A DNA stretch of 64,000 nt from Brevibacillus panacihumi W25 (GCF_000503775.1 NZ_KI629786.1:257501-321500); one strand, 5' to 3'. Shown: positions 34,778 to 44,106, counted from the first letter of the stretch. Translations and numbers: made by a program. The notes: generated from the letters alone by a model not told the origin.

Positions 34778-37700
34778 TTACGAGACTGGGCTTTCCTTAC
34801 CAGTGTCTTTGCGCACCTGGTGAAATTGCCGCAGCAGTTTTTCAACCAATTGAACGCCTTCATCCTCTTGCAACCCTTTTACTTTAACAGTTATCACGAT
34901 CTGTTGTCCACCGAACAGACCTACCCGTCTGCCCCAACCGCTGGTCATCGCGAACAAAGCTCCGCCGTCGATGTTCTCATTTTGGCTTGGATGCAGATAC
35001 AATTTGATCTCATCCGGATTCTTTTGACTGATCTCTGTGATGTGATGCTGCAAGGCATAGACGCGCAATCGGGATATCGTCAACAGATTCTCCACTGGCT
35101 TCGGTATGGTGCCAAATCGATCCAGCAGCTCTTCGGAAAGATCCTCCACATCTTCCAGAGAAGATACAGCGACGAATTTTTTGTACATCTCGATTTTTTG
35201 ACGGCTGTCCGTAATATACAGCGAAGGAAGATAAGCATCCAATTGCAGATTGATCTCGACTGGCGTAACGATTTCTTGTTTGGCTTCGCCCTTCAGCTCG
35301 TCTATGGCTTCCTTCAGCATCTGGCTGTACAGATCAAAACCGACGGAGTTGATAAAGCCGTGCTGCTCCGCCCCAAGCAAATTACCCGCTCCACGGATGG
35401 ACAAGTCGCGCATGGCGATCTTGAAGCCCGATCCCAGCTCGGTAAACTCTTTGATGGCTTGCAGGCGCTTCTCCGCTACCTCCGTCAGAACCTTGTCGCG
35501 CTGATAGGTGAAATACGCATAGGCGATCCGGTTGGAACGGCCAACCCGTCCACGCAGCTGATACAACTGGGACAAGCCCATTTTGTCAGCATTGTAGATG
35601 ATCAGCGTATTGACGTTGGGGATGTCCACGCCGGTCTCGATGATGGTCGTACTCACCAACACGTCGTAATTTCCTTCGAGAAAATCGAGGATGACGGCCT
35701 CCAGCTCACTCTCGTTCATCTGGCCATGCGCGACAGCGATTCGCGCATCAGGGACCAGCATCGAGATCTGCTCGGCCATCTGCTCGATGCCTTGCACCTG
35801 ATTGTAGAGAAAGAACACCTGTCCGTCGCGAGCTAATTCCCGTTCGATCGCCTCACGGACGAGGGCCGGGCTGTAGTCCATGACGTAGGTTTGCACCGGA
35901 AAACGGTTTTCCGGCGGCGTCTCAATTACCGACAGATCTCGCACGCCCAGCATGGACATGTGCAAGGTCCGAGGAATAGGGGTAGCCGTCAAGGTGATGA
36001 CGTCTACATTGGTCTTCATCTGCTTCAGCTTTTCCTTGTGGCTGACGCCAAAGCGCTGCTCCTCGTCCACAATCAACAGACCCAGATCGCGGAACGTCAG
36101 ATCTTTGGAGAGAAGCCGATGTGTCCCGATAACGACATCGACCGTGCCTTCTTTCAGTCCCTTGAGTGTCGCGTTCTGTTCCTTGCGCGAGCGGAAACGG
36201 CTCAGTACCTCGACGCGAATCGGGTAGTCGGCAAAACGCTCACGGAAGGTCTCGTAATGCTGCTGGGCCAGAATGGTCGTCGGCACCAACACAGCGACCT
36301 GCTTGCCGTCCATGACGGATTTGAAAGCCGCGCGAATCGCTACCTCGGTCTTTCCGTAGCCAACGTCCCCACATACAAGACGATCCATCGGCCGCTTGCG
36401 TTCCATGTCGGCCTTGACCTCGCTGATCGCGCGCAGCTGGTCCGGCGTCTCTTGATACGGAAACATCGCTTCGAACTCGCGCTGCTCCAGCGTATCTGGA
36501 GAAAAGGCATGGCCCACTGCCGCTTCCCGGGAAGCGTACAGCTTGATCAGATCTTCTGCAATGTCTTTGACAGAGGATTGGACCTTGTTTTTGACGCGCT
36601 TCCAGTCATTGCCGCCCAGACTGTAAATTTTGGGCTGAGCTTCTTCGCTCGCCACGTATTTTTGCACGTGATCGATCTGGTCGATCGGCACGAAAAGGCT
36701 GTCTCCAGCCGCGTATTGAATATGCAGGTAATCTTTATGAATTCCGAGTATTTCCTTGGTTTCGATCCCAAGATACTTCCCGATCCCGTGATTTACGTGC
36801 ACGACGTAATCGCCGGGCTTCAGTTCCAGATAATTTTTGATCCGCTCGGCATTGCTCATCGTCTGCTGGACTTTGCGCGCCTTGCGTTGTTTTGCCGTAA
36901 AGACCTCGCCTTCCGTAATGACGACCAGCTTGTTTAGCGGCAGCTCAAATCCGGATTGCAGGTTGCCCAAAATAATGGTCGGACGCCCGGGTGGAACCGT
37001 TTCCACGGAATCAAGCAGCAGATCGGCTTCCATCTCGTAATCGTGCAAAACGCGTTCCAGCCGCTTCGCCCGCTCTGCATCAGCCGCAACGAAGATAATC
37101 TGATCCTGCGACTTCTTCCAGCGTGCCAGTTCTGTTTTCAGCACGTTCATTTGACCATGGAAATTTTGCATGCTGCGGCAAGTCAGATTCACAATATTTT
37201 GCGGCTGTGTTTTCGGTGATTGTCTCAAGAAGAGGGACAGGTGGATCATCTGGCGCTTTTTGGATGAAAGCAATTCATCATATGAGCGGGACAGCGTCAG
37301 GTTGGCCATGTAATCACCTTGCATGATTCGCCCTGTCAGCCATTCCGCCTCCTCTTTCTGCAGCTGTGCTGCCGTATCGATCACGCGGGTAGGCTCATCC
37401 ATGATCAACAGCGTATCAGCCGGCATGTACGAGAGCAAAGTGTCCTGTGTCGGATAAATGACGGAGATGTACGCGAACAGATTGGGAAAACGTTGTCCCT
37501 GAGCCATCCGCTCGACATCGGAACCGATTCGTTCTACGACCTTTTCCTTGGCAGCGCCATCCTTGAGCTTGGCGACTGTCTCACCCAGCTTTTGCTCCAA
37601 TCGGACAGCTGATTCCTGCAAAAGAGGCGTCGACGCGATCATTTCTTTTGCAGGCCCCAGCAAATAGCTTTGTACAGAGGTCAACGATCGTTGTGTCGCC

Positions 37701-38326
37701 ATGTCAAACATGCGAATGGAATCGATCTCGACATCGAACAATTCGATCCGCACCGGCCACTCGGAGTCGATCGGGTACAGGTCAATTATCCCCCCGCGAA
37801 CGCTCAACTCCCCTTTTCGCTCCACCATGTCCACCCGCTCATAGCCAAGCTCAATACAGCGCAAGAGGAACGATTCGATGTCCAGCTCCTCGCCCACTTT
37901 CAGCTCGATCTGAGCTGCTTTCCATACATGGGGCGGCACTACCAGGCGGCGCAAACCGGCAAAAGGCGCAACCAAAAAACCCGTAAAGCCTTGGGCCAAA
38001 CGGTTGAATACGTGAATGCGCTGCGCCAGCATCTCGGGGCTGGCAATCGCCAATTCGGAACCGATCAGTTCATTGCCGGGATACAGCAGCACTTGATCAG
38101 CAGGGACTAGCTCGATCAAATCTTCATATACTTTTTGCGCTTGATACATATTGTGCGTGACGACGCAAACTGGTCGATCGCTCATTTGCTTCAGAGCAAC
38201 CATAAAGGCCTGTCTAGCTGATCCAGCCAAACCGGAAACCAACTGTTCGCTCAAGCCTTGTTCCAAACCAGCCACAATCGTCCCGACATTGACGTCTTGT
38301 TTTATCGGGTTAATGATGACTTGCAT
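34778..38326 (-). CDS. mfd: Transcription-repair coupling factor
   Basis: Mfd displaces RNA polymerase stalled at DNA lesions and recruits UvrA. The 1182-residue protein has an N-terminal UvrB-like region (domains D1-D3), the CarD-like RNA-polymerase interaction domain (PGDYVVHVNHGIGKYLGIET), a RecG-like helicase with Walker A GDVGYGKTEVA, DEEQ (Walker B) and TATPIPRTL, and a C-terminal TRCF domain. Length matches the family. Confidence 0.97.
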   Translation of the reverse strand: MQVIINPIKQDVNVGTIVAGLEQGLSEQLVSGLAGSARQAFMVALKQMSDRPVCVVTHNMYQAQKVYEDLIELVPADQVLLYPGNELIGSELAIASPEMLAQRIHVFNRLAQGFTGFLVAPFAGLRRLVVPPHVWKAAQIELKVGEELDIESFLLRCIELGYERVDMVERKGELSVRGGIIDLYPIDSEWPVRIELFDVEIDSIRMFDMATQRSLTSVQSYLLGPAKEMIASTPLLQESAVRLEQKLGETVAKLKDGAAKEKVVERIGSDVERMAQGQRFPNLFAYISVIYPTQDTLLSYMPADTLLIMDEPTRVIDTAAQLQKEEAEWLTGRIMQGDYMANLTLSRSYDELLSSKKRQMIHLSLFLRQSPKTQPQNIVNLTCRSMQNFHGQMNVLKTELARWKKSQDQIIFVAADAERAKRLERVLHDYEMEADLLLDSVETVPPGRPTIILGNLQSGFELPLNKLVVITEGEVFTAKQRKARKVQQTMSNAERIKNYLELKPGDYVVHVNHGIGKYLGIETKEILGIHKDYLHIQYAAGDSLFVPIDQIDHVQKYVASEEAQPKIYSLGGNDWKRVKNKVQSSVKDIAEDLIKLYASREAAVGHAFSPDTLEQREFEAMFPYQETPDQLRAISEVKADMERKRPMDRLVCGDVGYGKTEVAIRAAFKSVMDGKQVAVLVPTTILAQQHYETFRERFADYPIRVEVLSRFRSRKEQNATLKGLKEGTVDVVIGTHRLLSKDLTFRDLGLLIVDEEQRFGVSHKEKLKQMKTNVDVITLTATPIPRTLHMSMLGVRDLSVIETPPENRFPVQTYVMDYSPALVREAIERELARDGQVFFLYNQVQGIEQMAEQISMLVPDARIAVAHGQMNESELEAVILDFLEGNYDVLVSTTIIETGVDIPNVNTLIIYNADKMGLSQLYQLRGRVGRSNRIAYAYFTYQRDKVLTEVAEKRLQAIKEFTELGSGFKIAMRDLSIRGAGNLLGAEQHGFINSVGFDLYSQMLKEAIDELKGEAKQEIVTPVEINLQLDAYLPSLYITDSRQKIEMYKKFVAVSSLEDVEDLSEELLDRFGTIPKPVENLLTISRLRVYALQHHITEISQKNPDEIKLYLHPSQNENIDGGALFAMTSGWGRRVGLFGGQQIVITVKVKGLQEDEGVQLVEKLLRQFHQVRKDTGKESPVS

Positions 38327-38415
38327 TCACTAATCCCCTCTCTAGTTCTTCTGTCGTACAGCATATTTCAATCTCCCTAACCATCACAAGAGATGGGGAT
38401 CTGGATCAACCATGC

Positions 38416-38446
38416 GAAAAGAAGCCTTAGCTCCCCAAGCTAAGGC
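38416..38446 (-). terminator. Terminator of fin
   Basis: On the minus strand GCCTTAGCT/AGCTAAGGC is a perfect 9-bp stem followed by TTCTTTT. It lies 45 bp past fin and before mfd. Confidence 0.78.
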
Positions 38447-38491
38447 CTTGTCAATTCAAGCCTTCTACGTAATCTCAACGCTGTCCCACTA

Positions 38492-38722
38492 TTATTGAAG
38501 CGGATTTCCGACCAGGGAAAGCTCCGGGTTCCAATTCAAGGCTTCACGGCAAAAATCACACGTGATGCGGACAATCGTATCGCCACTTTCTTCTCTCGAT
38601 ATTATAAGAGCCCGGTCTTCATCGGTCAAGGAATCTAAACCGAGCTGCGCTTCCGACACCTGCGATTCAGCAAATTCAGCAATCTTCATACCGCAACAGC
38701 GACATGTGTAGCGTATGCTCAT
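38492..38722 (-). CDS. fin: Anti-sigma-F factor Fin
   Basis: A 76-residue zinc-binding protein with CxxC pairs C7/C10 and C55/C58 (MSIRYTCRCCGMK and CDFCREALNWNPE) that matches Fin (YabK) of B. subtilis in length and position between pth and mfd. Fin blocks sigma-F late in the forespore to allow the switch to sigma-G. The ATG at 38722 is set by homology, 29 bp from the -10 of a forespore promoter; a longer frame upstream runs into it. Confidence 0.93.
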   Translation of the reverse strand: MSIRYTCRCCGMKIAEFAESQVSEAQLGLDSLTDEDRALIISREESGDTIVRITCDFCREALNWNPELSLVGNPLQ

Positions 38723-38751
38723 GTATATGCCACCCCCACACCATTTATCGA

Positions 38752-38781
38752 TAGTATGGTCGTGAGAGTGGAAAATCATAC
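38752..38781 (-). promoter_or_regulatory. Forespore (sigma-F/sigma-G type) promoter of fin
   Basis: On the minus strand -35 GTATG (38777-38781), 18-bp spacer, -10 CATACTA (38752-38758), a full match to the sigma-G consensus GNATR-N18-CATNNTA. Fin is made in the forespore under sigma-F and sigma-G in B. subtilis. Confidence 0.8.
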
Positions 38782-38793
38782 TAGGTACGCCGG

Positions 38794-39360
38794 CTACTTC
38801 AATGCATTGAAGTGATTCATCACTTTGAGAAATGGCTCTCGGACCCACATGTCGGCTGCATCTGCTGCACGGCTTACTGCCTCGTCTATTTCCTTGCGTT
38901 CCCCTGATGGGAATGACTGCAGCACGTAATCGCTGACGCTTCGGCCTGGTTCTGGTCTGCCGATGCCCACTTTGATCCGCTTAAACTCCTGTGTCCCCAG
39001 ATGCTGAATCATCGATTTAATGCCATTGTGTCCGCCAGCACTCCCTTTTTCCCGCAAACGAAGCTGTCCCGTAGGCAGATCCAGATCGTCAAAAATGACG
39101 ACCAGATCATCCGGCGTCAATTTGTAAAAGCGCAGGATCTCAGCAATCGATTCCCCGGACAAGTTCATATAGGTCTGGGGCTTGACCAAGAGAACCTTCT
39201 CTCCCTGCGCGCGTCCCTCCCCAATAAGGGCACGAAACTTATTGGAAGAGACGGGAATCCCCCAGTTCTCGCTAATTTTATCTATGGCCATAAAACCGGC
39301 ATTATGTCTTGTATCCTCATATTTTTTCCCGGGGTTCCCGAGGCCGATCACTACTTTCAC
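38794..39360 (-). CDS. pth: Peptidyl-tRNA hydrolase
   Basis: Pth (SpoVC) frees tRNA from peptidyl-tRNA that dropped off the ribosome. The 188-residue protein has GLGNPGKKYEDTRHNAGF with the catalytic His20, FDDLDLPTGQLRLREKGSAGGHNGIKS (Asp at about 95) and KVGIGRPEPG. The ATG at 39360 follows AGGGAGG. In B. subtilis a temperature-sensitive allele blocks sporulation. Confidence 0.97.
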   Translation of the reverse strand: MKVVIGLGNPGKKYEDTRHNAGFMAIDKISENWGIPVSSNKFRALIGEGRAQGEKVLLVKPQTYMNLSGESIAEILRFYKLTPDDLVVIFDDLDLPTGQLRLREKGSAGGHNGIKSMIQHLGTQEFKRIKVGIGRPEPGRSVSDYVLQSFPSGERKEIDEAVSRAADAADMWVREPFLKVMNHFNALK

Positions 39361-39448
39361 GCCGATTCCCTCCCTTGTTCTTTTCCCATTGTACCTGAAA
39401 CCATTTGATTCGCAAGCCTTGAGCCATGCTCATCCGGGGGAGGAGTAC

Positions 39449-39478
39449 AAAAAAAGCCCCGGTGACGGCAACACCGGG
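39449..39478 (-). terminator. Terminator of rplY
   Basis: On the minus strand CCCGGTG/CACCGGG forms a strong stem, followed by GGGCT and seven T. It separates rplY from pth. Confidence 0.88.
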
Positions 39479-39487
39479 ACATGTTTG

Positions 39488-40108
39488 CTACACTTTTTTC
39501 GATTCCTCCGTCGAACCCGCTGCTTCGGCTGTTTCGGCCGCATCCTCCGCGGCATCCAAGGATTCCTCCGAAGCTGCTTTGACTGGCAGTATGCTGATCA
39601 GCACTTCCATCGAGTCCAGACCAACATCTACGCCTGCCGGAATTTGCAGATCCTGAACCAGCACCACATCACCAATATTCAGCCCATCTACGTTTACCGT
39701 GAACGATTCGGGGATATTTCCCGGCAGACAACTGATCTCTACACTATGACGAACCAGCGTCGCTACACCAAGCTCAGGATCACCTGTCATCAGAACTGGA
39801 ACCGTCGTGTGGATTTTTTCATTCATATTGATTGCTTTGAAGTCAGCATGCAAGATATTCCCGGCCAAGGGATGACGCTGCAATTCGTACACCATCACAT
39901 CGTGCTCCTGACCGTCTACCACCAACCGAAAAGGCTTGTTGGTCGCTTGCGTGCGCAGGACAGCATCCAATGCCCTGCCCTCGATCTGGATGGCCAAATT
40001 ACTGACATCCGTACCGTACACAACAGCAGGCACCCAGCCCTTGCGCCGAAGTTCCCTGACGTAGTTGCCCGACTCCCGTTCACGCACCTGAGCCTTTATC
40101 GCTTCCAC
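39488..40108 (-). CDS. rplY: Ribosomal protein bL25 / general stress protein Ctc
   Basis: A 206-residue long-form bL25 (TL5/Ctc family) that binds 5S rRNA. It has the N-terminal 5S-binding beta-barrel (GNYVRELRRKGWVPAVVYG), a C-terminal TL5 beta domain and an Ala/Glu-rich tail. The start codon is GTG at 40108; its ribosome-binding site AGGAGG lies inside the 3' arm of the intergenic hairpin, so translation may be structure controlled. B. subtilis ctc is driven by sigma-B; I see no sigma-B promoter here. Confidence 0.95.
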   Translation of the reverse strand: MEAIKAQVRERESGNYVRELRRKGWVPAVVYGTDVSNLAIQIEGRALDAVLRTQATNKPFRLVVDGQEHDVMVYELQRHPLAGNILHADFKAINMNEKIHTTVPVLMTGDPELGVATLVRHSVEISCLPGNIPESFTVNVDGLNIGDVVLVQDLQIPAGVDVGLDSMEVLISILPVKAASEESLDAAEDAAETAEAAGSTEESKKV

Positions 40109-40200
40109 AAAAAAACCTCCTCTGGCTGCTAGGTAAAGTTTCCTTTCCTAGCTTGTCCATCGGAGGTTATTTCATTCCCCTTTACCCTAGAGGAGGTTTT
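40109..40200 (-). terminator. prs-rplY hairpin: terminator/attenuator holding the rplY ribosome-binding site
   Basis: On the minus strand a perfect 12-bp outer stem, AAAACCTCCTCT (40189-40200) with AGAGGAGGTTTT (40112-40123), is followed by a seven-T run and then directly by the rplY GTG. A 7-bp inner stem GGTAAAG/CTTTACC (40180-40186 with 40132-40138) stacks within. The AGGAGG of the 3' arm is the only rplY ribosome-binding site. Confidence 0.75.
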
Positions 40201-40207
40201 GGCTGAT

Positions 40208-41158
40208 TTAGTCGAACAGCTTGCTTACCGACAGCTCTTCGTGGACGCGAATAATCGCTTCCCCGATGATTGGAGCTACGGACAGAACCGTAATTTTATC
40301 TGTCAGCTTTTCCTCACTGAGCGGAATCGAGTTGGTCACGATCAATTCTTTGATCTTGGAGTTGGTAATGCGCTCGATTGCAGGTCCGGAGAGTACAGGA
40401 TGCGTACAGCATGCGTATACTTCACGAGCCCCTGCTTCCACCAACGCATTGGCAGCCAGTGTAATCGTTCCAGCTGTATCAATAATATCATCAATGATGA
40501 TAGCCGTTTTGCCCTCGATGTTCCCTACGATGTTCATGACTTCTGCCACGTTTGGTTCCGGACGGCGTTTGTCGATAATGGCGATTGGCGCTTCCAGACG
40601 TTCTGCCAGCTTACGCGCACGGGTAACACCGCCGTGATCCGGAGATACCACAACGATATCCTCGAGACCTTTTTCGGCAAAGTGCTTCGCCAAAATCGGC
40701 ACTCCCAACAGATGATCAACCGGGATGTCGAAGAAGCCCTGAATTTGAGTCGCATGCAGGTCCATTGTGATCACACGTTGTGCCCCTGCTGTCTCAATCA
40801 GATTGGCAACCAGTTTCGCCGTGATCGGATCGCGCGCACGAGCTTTGCGATCTTGACGGGCGTAGCCGTAGTACGGAATGACGACGTTGATGCTTTTGGC
40901 GGAAGCGCGTTTCAATGCATCCACCATGACCAAAAGCTCCATCAAATGCTCATTAACGGGAGCAGATGTCGGCTGAATGACAAATACGTCACAACCGCGA
41001 ACACTTTCATTCAATTTAATTTGGCACTCTCCATCACTAAATTGAACAGCTTGCGCATTTCCAAGCGGCACTCCGATGTGTTCAGCAATTTCCTTTGCCA
41101 GTTGCGGGTTTGCGTTGCACGTAAATACCTTCAGTTTTGGGTCGCGGTAGTTAGCCAT
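40208..41158 (-). CDS. prs: Ribose-phosphate pyrophosphokinase
   Basis: Prs makes PRPP from ribose 5-phosphate and ATP, for nucleotide, NAD, His and Trp synthesis. The 316-residue protein shows [27 protein letters not shown], the catalytic flexible loop [15 protein letters not shown], and the PRPP loop [13 protein letters not shown]. It lies 21 bp after glmU, as in B. subtilis. It supplies PRPP used by nadC and hpt products of this same window. Confidence 0.98.
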   Translation of the reverse strand: MANYRDPKLKVFTCNANPQLAKEIAEHIGVPLGNAQAVQFSDGECQIKLNESVRGCDVFVIQPTSAPVNEHLMELLVMVDALKRASAKSINVVIPYYGYARQDRKARARDPITAKLVANLIETAGAQRVITMDLHATQIQGFFDIPVDHLLGVPILAKHFAEKGLEDIVVVSPDHGGVTRARKLAERLEAPIAIIDKRRPEPNVAEVMNIVGNIEGKTAIIIDDIIDTAGTITLAANALVEAGAREVYACCTHPVLSGPAIERITNSKIKELIVTNSIPLSEEKLTDKITVLSVAPIIGEAIIRVHEELSVSKLFD

Positions 41159-41179
41159 GATCTTCTCAAGAACCTCCCG

Positions 41180-42565
41180 TTATGATTGCTTTTTGCCCTT
41201 GCGAGGCATTCTGTTGGCATAATCCAATTTATTGACTTGTCTTTCCCGGGCGATAGCCAAGGCATCGTCTGGTACATCTTTGTTGATGGTAGAACCTGCT
41301 GCCACATAGGCGTTTTTTCCCACGGTCACAGGTGCGACCAGATTGGAGTTGCACCCGACGAACGCGCCGTCCTGGACCACTGTCTTGTGTTTGACAGCTC
41401 CGTCATAATTGACCGTAATCGTGCCACAGCCGATGTTGACGCCTTTTCCGATCTCGGCATCTCCGACATAGCTGAGATGGGGAATTTTGCTGCCTTCCCC
41501 GATTTTCGCATTTTTCAGTTCCACGAAATCACCGATCTTCACGCCTGGACCAATCTCCGAGCCTGGACGCACATAGGCGAACGGCCCTACCGTGCTATTC
41601 GCTGCCACACTTGCCTCTGCCAGAACCGCATACGCAATGCTGACCTGGTCGGCTACCTGAACATCCGTCAAATCCGCTTGAGGTCCAATGACGCAATCCG
41701 ATCCGATGGTTGTCCGTCCGCGTAAAAAGGAGCCCGGCTGGATGATGGTATCCGCACCGATTGTGACATCTGCCTCAATATAGGTAGAGGCTGGATCTAT
41801 GATGGTTACGCCGTTGCGCATATGCCCCAACGCAATTCGGCGGCGAAGATAGGCTTCCGCATCCGCCAATTGTACGCGGTCATTGATCCCCATTGTTTCA
41901 TCCGGATCAGCGGCCGCGAACCCAACCACTTTTTCATGCTGATTCCGCAAAATACTTACACAATCTGTTAGATAGTATTCACCTTGAGCGTTCTCGTTTT
42001 TCACTTCTTTCAAGGCGTTCCATAATTTGCGGTTGTCAAAACAGTATATGCCTGTATTAATCTCCTTGATCGCCCGTTCCTGCAGGCTCGCGTCCTTGTG
42101 TTCCACAATTCGCAATACTTCACCTGCCGAATCGCGCACAATACGTCCGTATCCCGTCGGATCATTCAGAACAGCTGTCAGCACAGTCGCTGCCGCTTGC
42201 TGTTCCTCATGATAGGCACGCAACGCCGTCAGCGTCTGTGCTGACAAGAGCGGAACGTCCCCGTATAAGAGAAAGGTGGTGCCTTCTTTATCTAGTAAAA
42301 ATGGCTCTGCCTGTTGGACGGCATGTGCCGTTCCCAACTGCTTCTCCTGCAGTGCATACGTAATCCCGTCGCCCAGTTCGGCACGGACAGCATCAGCACC
42401 ATGGCCTACGACGACTACGATATCCTCGACCTGCATGGCAACCAGCGTATCCACGACATGCTGAACCATCGGCTTGCCGCATACCGGATGCAATACCTTG
42501 TGCAGTTTCGATTTCATCCGCGTCCCCTGACCGGCAGCCAGGACCACGGCATGTATCTTAGACAT
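41180..42565 (-). CDS. glmU: Bifunctional GlmU
   Basis: GlmU acetylates glucosamine 1-phosphate and then makes UDP-N-acetylglucosamine, the start of cell-wall synthesis. The 461-residue protein has an N-terminal pyrophosphorylase with LAAGQGTRMKS and LLYGDVPLLS, and a C-terminal left-handed beta-helix of hexapeptide repeats ending in HKTVVQDGAFVGCNSNLVAPV, with the acetyltransferase residues. The ATG at 42565 follows GGAGGG. Confidence 0.98.
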   Translation of the reverse strand: MSKIHAVVLAAGQGTRMKSKLHKVLHPVCGKPMVQHVVDTLVAMQVEDIVVVVGHGADAVRAELGDGITYALQEKQLGTAHAVQQAEPFLLDKEGTTFLLYGDVPLLSAQTLTALRAYHEEQQAAATVLTAVLNDPTGYGRIVRDSAGEVLRIVEHKDASLQERAIKEINTGIYCFDNRKLWNALKEVKNENAQGEYYLTDCVSILRNQHEKVVGFAAADPDETMGINDRVQLADAEAYLRRRIALGHMRNGVTIIDPASTYIEADVTIGADTIIQPGSFLRGRTTIGSDCVIGPQADLTDVQVADQVSIAYAVLAEASVAANSTVGPFAYVRPGSEIGPGVKIGDFVELKNAKIGEGSKIPHLSYVGDAEIGKGVNIGCGTITVNYDGAVKHKTVVQDGAFVGCNSNLVAPVTVGKNAYVAAGSTINKDVPDDALAIARERQVNKLDYANRMPRKGKKQS

Positions 42566-42596
42566 GTCAACCCTCCATCGTAGAAGTTCCACAATG

Positions 42597-42625
42597 ACTA
42601 TATCTTAATCATATGTGGATTTCAA
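42597..42625 (-). promoter_or_regulatory. glmU promoter
   Basis: On the minus strand -35 TTGAAA (42620-42625), 17-bp spacer, -10 TATAGT (42597-42602), 32 bp before the glmU start. It gives glmU-prs its own promoter, separate from spoVG. Confidence 0.68.
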
Positions 42626-42672
42626 GACACTCGATGCAGGATATCCCCGATTGTCTGAATATACCTTTGGGA

Positions 42673-42701
42673 TTGACATACAACCGACAAGATTTAATCT
42701 T
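42673..42701 (+). promoter_or_regulatory. Possible promoter/operator of the CobW gene
   Basis: A perfect -35 TTGACA (42673-42678) lies 16 bp before a weak -10 TAATCT (42695-42700), which is within a perfect 13-bp palindrome AAGATT-T-AATCTT (42689-42701). The palindrome would cover the -10, suggesting repression; it is not a clear Zur box. Confidence 0.4.
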
Positions 42702-42759
42702 CTGGAAAAACTGTGATATATTGAGAAGAGAATTTGTTTTCGCTAAAAGGAGGCAAGAA

Positions 42760-43773
42760 ATGAGTACGCAGATTTACTTGCTGACTGGCTTTTTAGGCAG
42801 TGGAAAAACAACACTCCTGCAAAACATGCTGGGCTCTTTGCGCGAGAAGGATGGCGAGGTCGTCATTCTGATGAACGAAATGGGAGAGGAAGATATAGAC
42901 GGAGAACAGCTCCAGGGCTTCGGCTTTCCCGTGAAAAAAATGCTCGATGGCTGCATCTGCTGCTCCATCCGCGGCGAACTCACAGAAGGCTTGAAGGAAA
43001 TCCTCAGCTCCTTTCAACCAGATAAAATTCTCATAGAAACAACCGGTGTTGCCGACCCGATCGATGTCGTCGACGGTCTGACCCATCCGGAGCTGTACGA
43101 CAAGATTCAATTAAAAGGGATCGTCAGTGTAGTGGATGCCTCCCGCTTTTTGGACCTGAACTCCCGCTTTCAATCGACCGCCTCTCTGGTCAAGACCATT
43201 CGCAATCAGGTTCGGTATGCCGACCTGTTGCTGGTGAACAAGACAGATTTGACTGCACCCAATATCCTCGCGAAGGTGAAGGACAAACTTCGGGAGCTGA
43301 ATTCCCAGGCTCCGTTGCTGGAAACGATACGAAGCGAAGTCGATCTCGAAGTCATCTTTTCCGTCAAACGAATCTCTCCGCCAAGCCGGGAAGAGCAGAC
43401 ACCGACAGTTGCCGTCCAAAAAAGCATCGGGCGCCTCTCTCCGATGGACAAGATCAAGCAATCTCTCGGGTTGAAAACCAGCTCTCCCTCCCTATACAAC
43501 AGTATTGAAACCTTCGCCTATCACTTCACAGGGAAAGTGGACGGCGAAAAATTCGAGGATTTTCTCTACGATCTTCCGAAAAACGTATATCGGGCAAAAG
43601 GCTATGTCCTTTTCCACGGCAAAGAGGAACTGATCTCGTTTCAGCATACGGACAACCAGGTGCTGATGTTCCCTTTTGAAAACTTCGGGCCCAAGATGGT
43701 AGCCGTCTTTATCGGAGAAGGCATGGATCAGGAAAAAATCATCCGCGATCTGGAGAAGTGTTATGCCGGATAA
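42760..43773 (+). CDS. CobW/ZNG1-family GTPase (metal chaperone)
   Basis: A 337-residue P-loop GTPase of the CobW/COG0523 (G3E) family. Walker A is GFLGSGKT (10-17), the metal motif GCICC (64-68, CxCC), Walker B ETTGVADP, and the base-specifying NKTD. It ends in a CobW C-terminal domain (FAYHFTGKVDGEKFEDFLY). These GTPases load zinc, cobalt or other metals into target enzymes; the COG0523 subgroup near zinc regulons supplies zinc. The ATG at 42760 follows AAAAGGAGG. It lies on the plus strand between spoVG and glmU, a position not occupied in B. subtilis. Target unknown. Confidence 0.9.
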   Translation: MSTQIYLLTGFLGSGKTTLLQNMLGSLREKDGEVVILMNEMGEEDIDGEQLQGFGFPVKKMLDGCICCSIRGELTEGLKEILSSFQPDKILIETTGVADPIDVVDGLTHPELYDKIQLKGIVSVVDASRFLDLNSRFQSTASLVKTIRNQVRYADLLLVNKTDLTAPNILAKVKDKLRELNSQAPLLETIRSEVDLEVIFSVKRISPPSREEQTPTVAVQKSIGRLSPMDKIKQSLGLKTSSPSLYNSIETFAYHFTGKVDGEKFEDFLYDLPKNVYRAKGYVLFHGKEELISFQHTDNQVLMFPFENFGPKMVAVFIGEGMDQEKIIRDLEKCYAG

Positions 43774-43780
43774 GACAGTG

Positions 43781-43817
43781 AAGCACCCTGCCTAGTGACA
43801 GGGTGCTTGTTTGTTCT
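43781..43817. terminator. Terminator between the CobW gene and spoVG
   Basis: AAGCACCCTG and CAGGGTGCTT form a 10-bp stem (43781-43790 with 43799-43808) followed by TGTTTGTT on the plus strand. It separates two convergent genes. Confidence 0.78.
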
Positions 43818-43818
43818 C

Positions 43819-44106
43819 TTACGCACCAGCTTCGATTGTGCTCTCTTCTTCTTGTCCAACGCGATCGTATTCATTCAATACAGCAGCTTGAATCTTTTCG
43901 CGTGTGGTCGACGAAATGGGATGGGCAATATCGCGGAATTCACCATCAGGTGTACGCTTGCTTGGCATCGCCACGAACATGCCATTGTTACCATCGATGA
44001 CACGGATATCATGAACCACAAATTCATGGTCAATTGTAATGGACGCAATCGCTTTCATCCTACCATCCGTATTCACGCGGCGAAGTCTAACGTCTGTAAC
44101 TTCCAT
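43819..44106 (-). CDS. spoVG: Septation/sporulation regulator SpoVG
   Basis: A 95-residue RNA- and DNA-binding protein ([20 protein letters not shown], then [23 protein letters not shown]). SpoVG helps shift from medial to asymmetric division and is a broad regulator in Firmicutes. The ATG at 44106 has GGGAG eight bases upstream; a GTG nine bases before it lies within that site. A sigma-H type promoter precedes it. Confidence 0.96.
   Translation of the reverse strand: MEVTDVRLRRVNTDGRMKAIASITIDHEFVVHDIRVIDGNNGMFVAMPSKRTPDGEFRDIAHPISSTTREKIQAAVLNEYDRVGQEEESTIEAGA

Noticed and set aside
40109-40207. A sigma-B promoter for ctc
   Set aside because: GGGTAA occurs on the minus strand but no GTTTAA-type -35 is found at the right distance.
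42600-42759. A Zur box before the CobW gene
   Set aside because: The palindrome AAGATTTAATCTT does not fit the 11-1-11 Zur pattern with TAAATCG halves.
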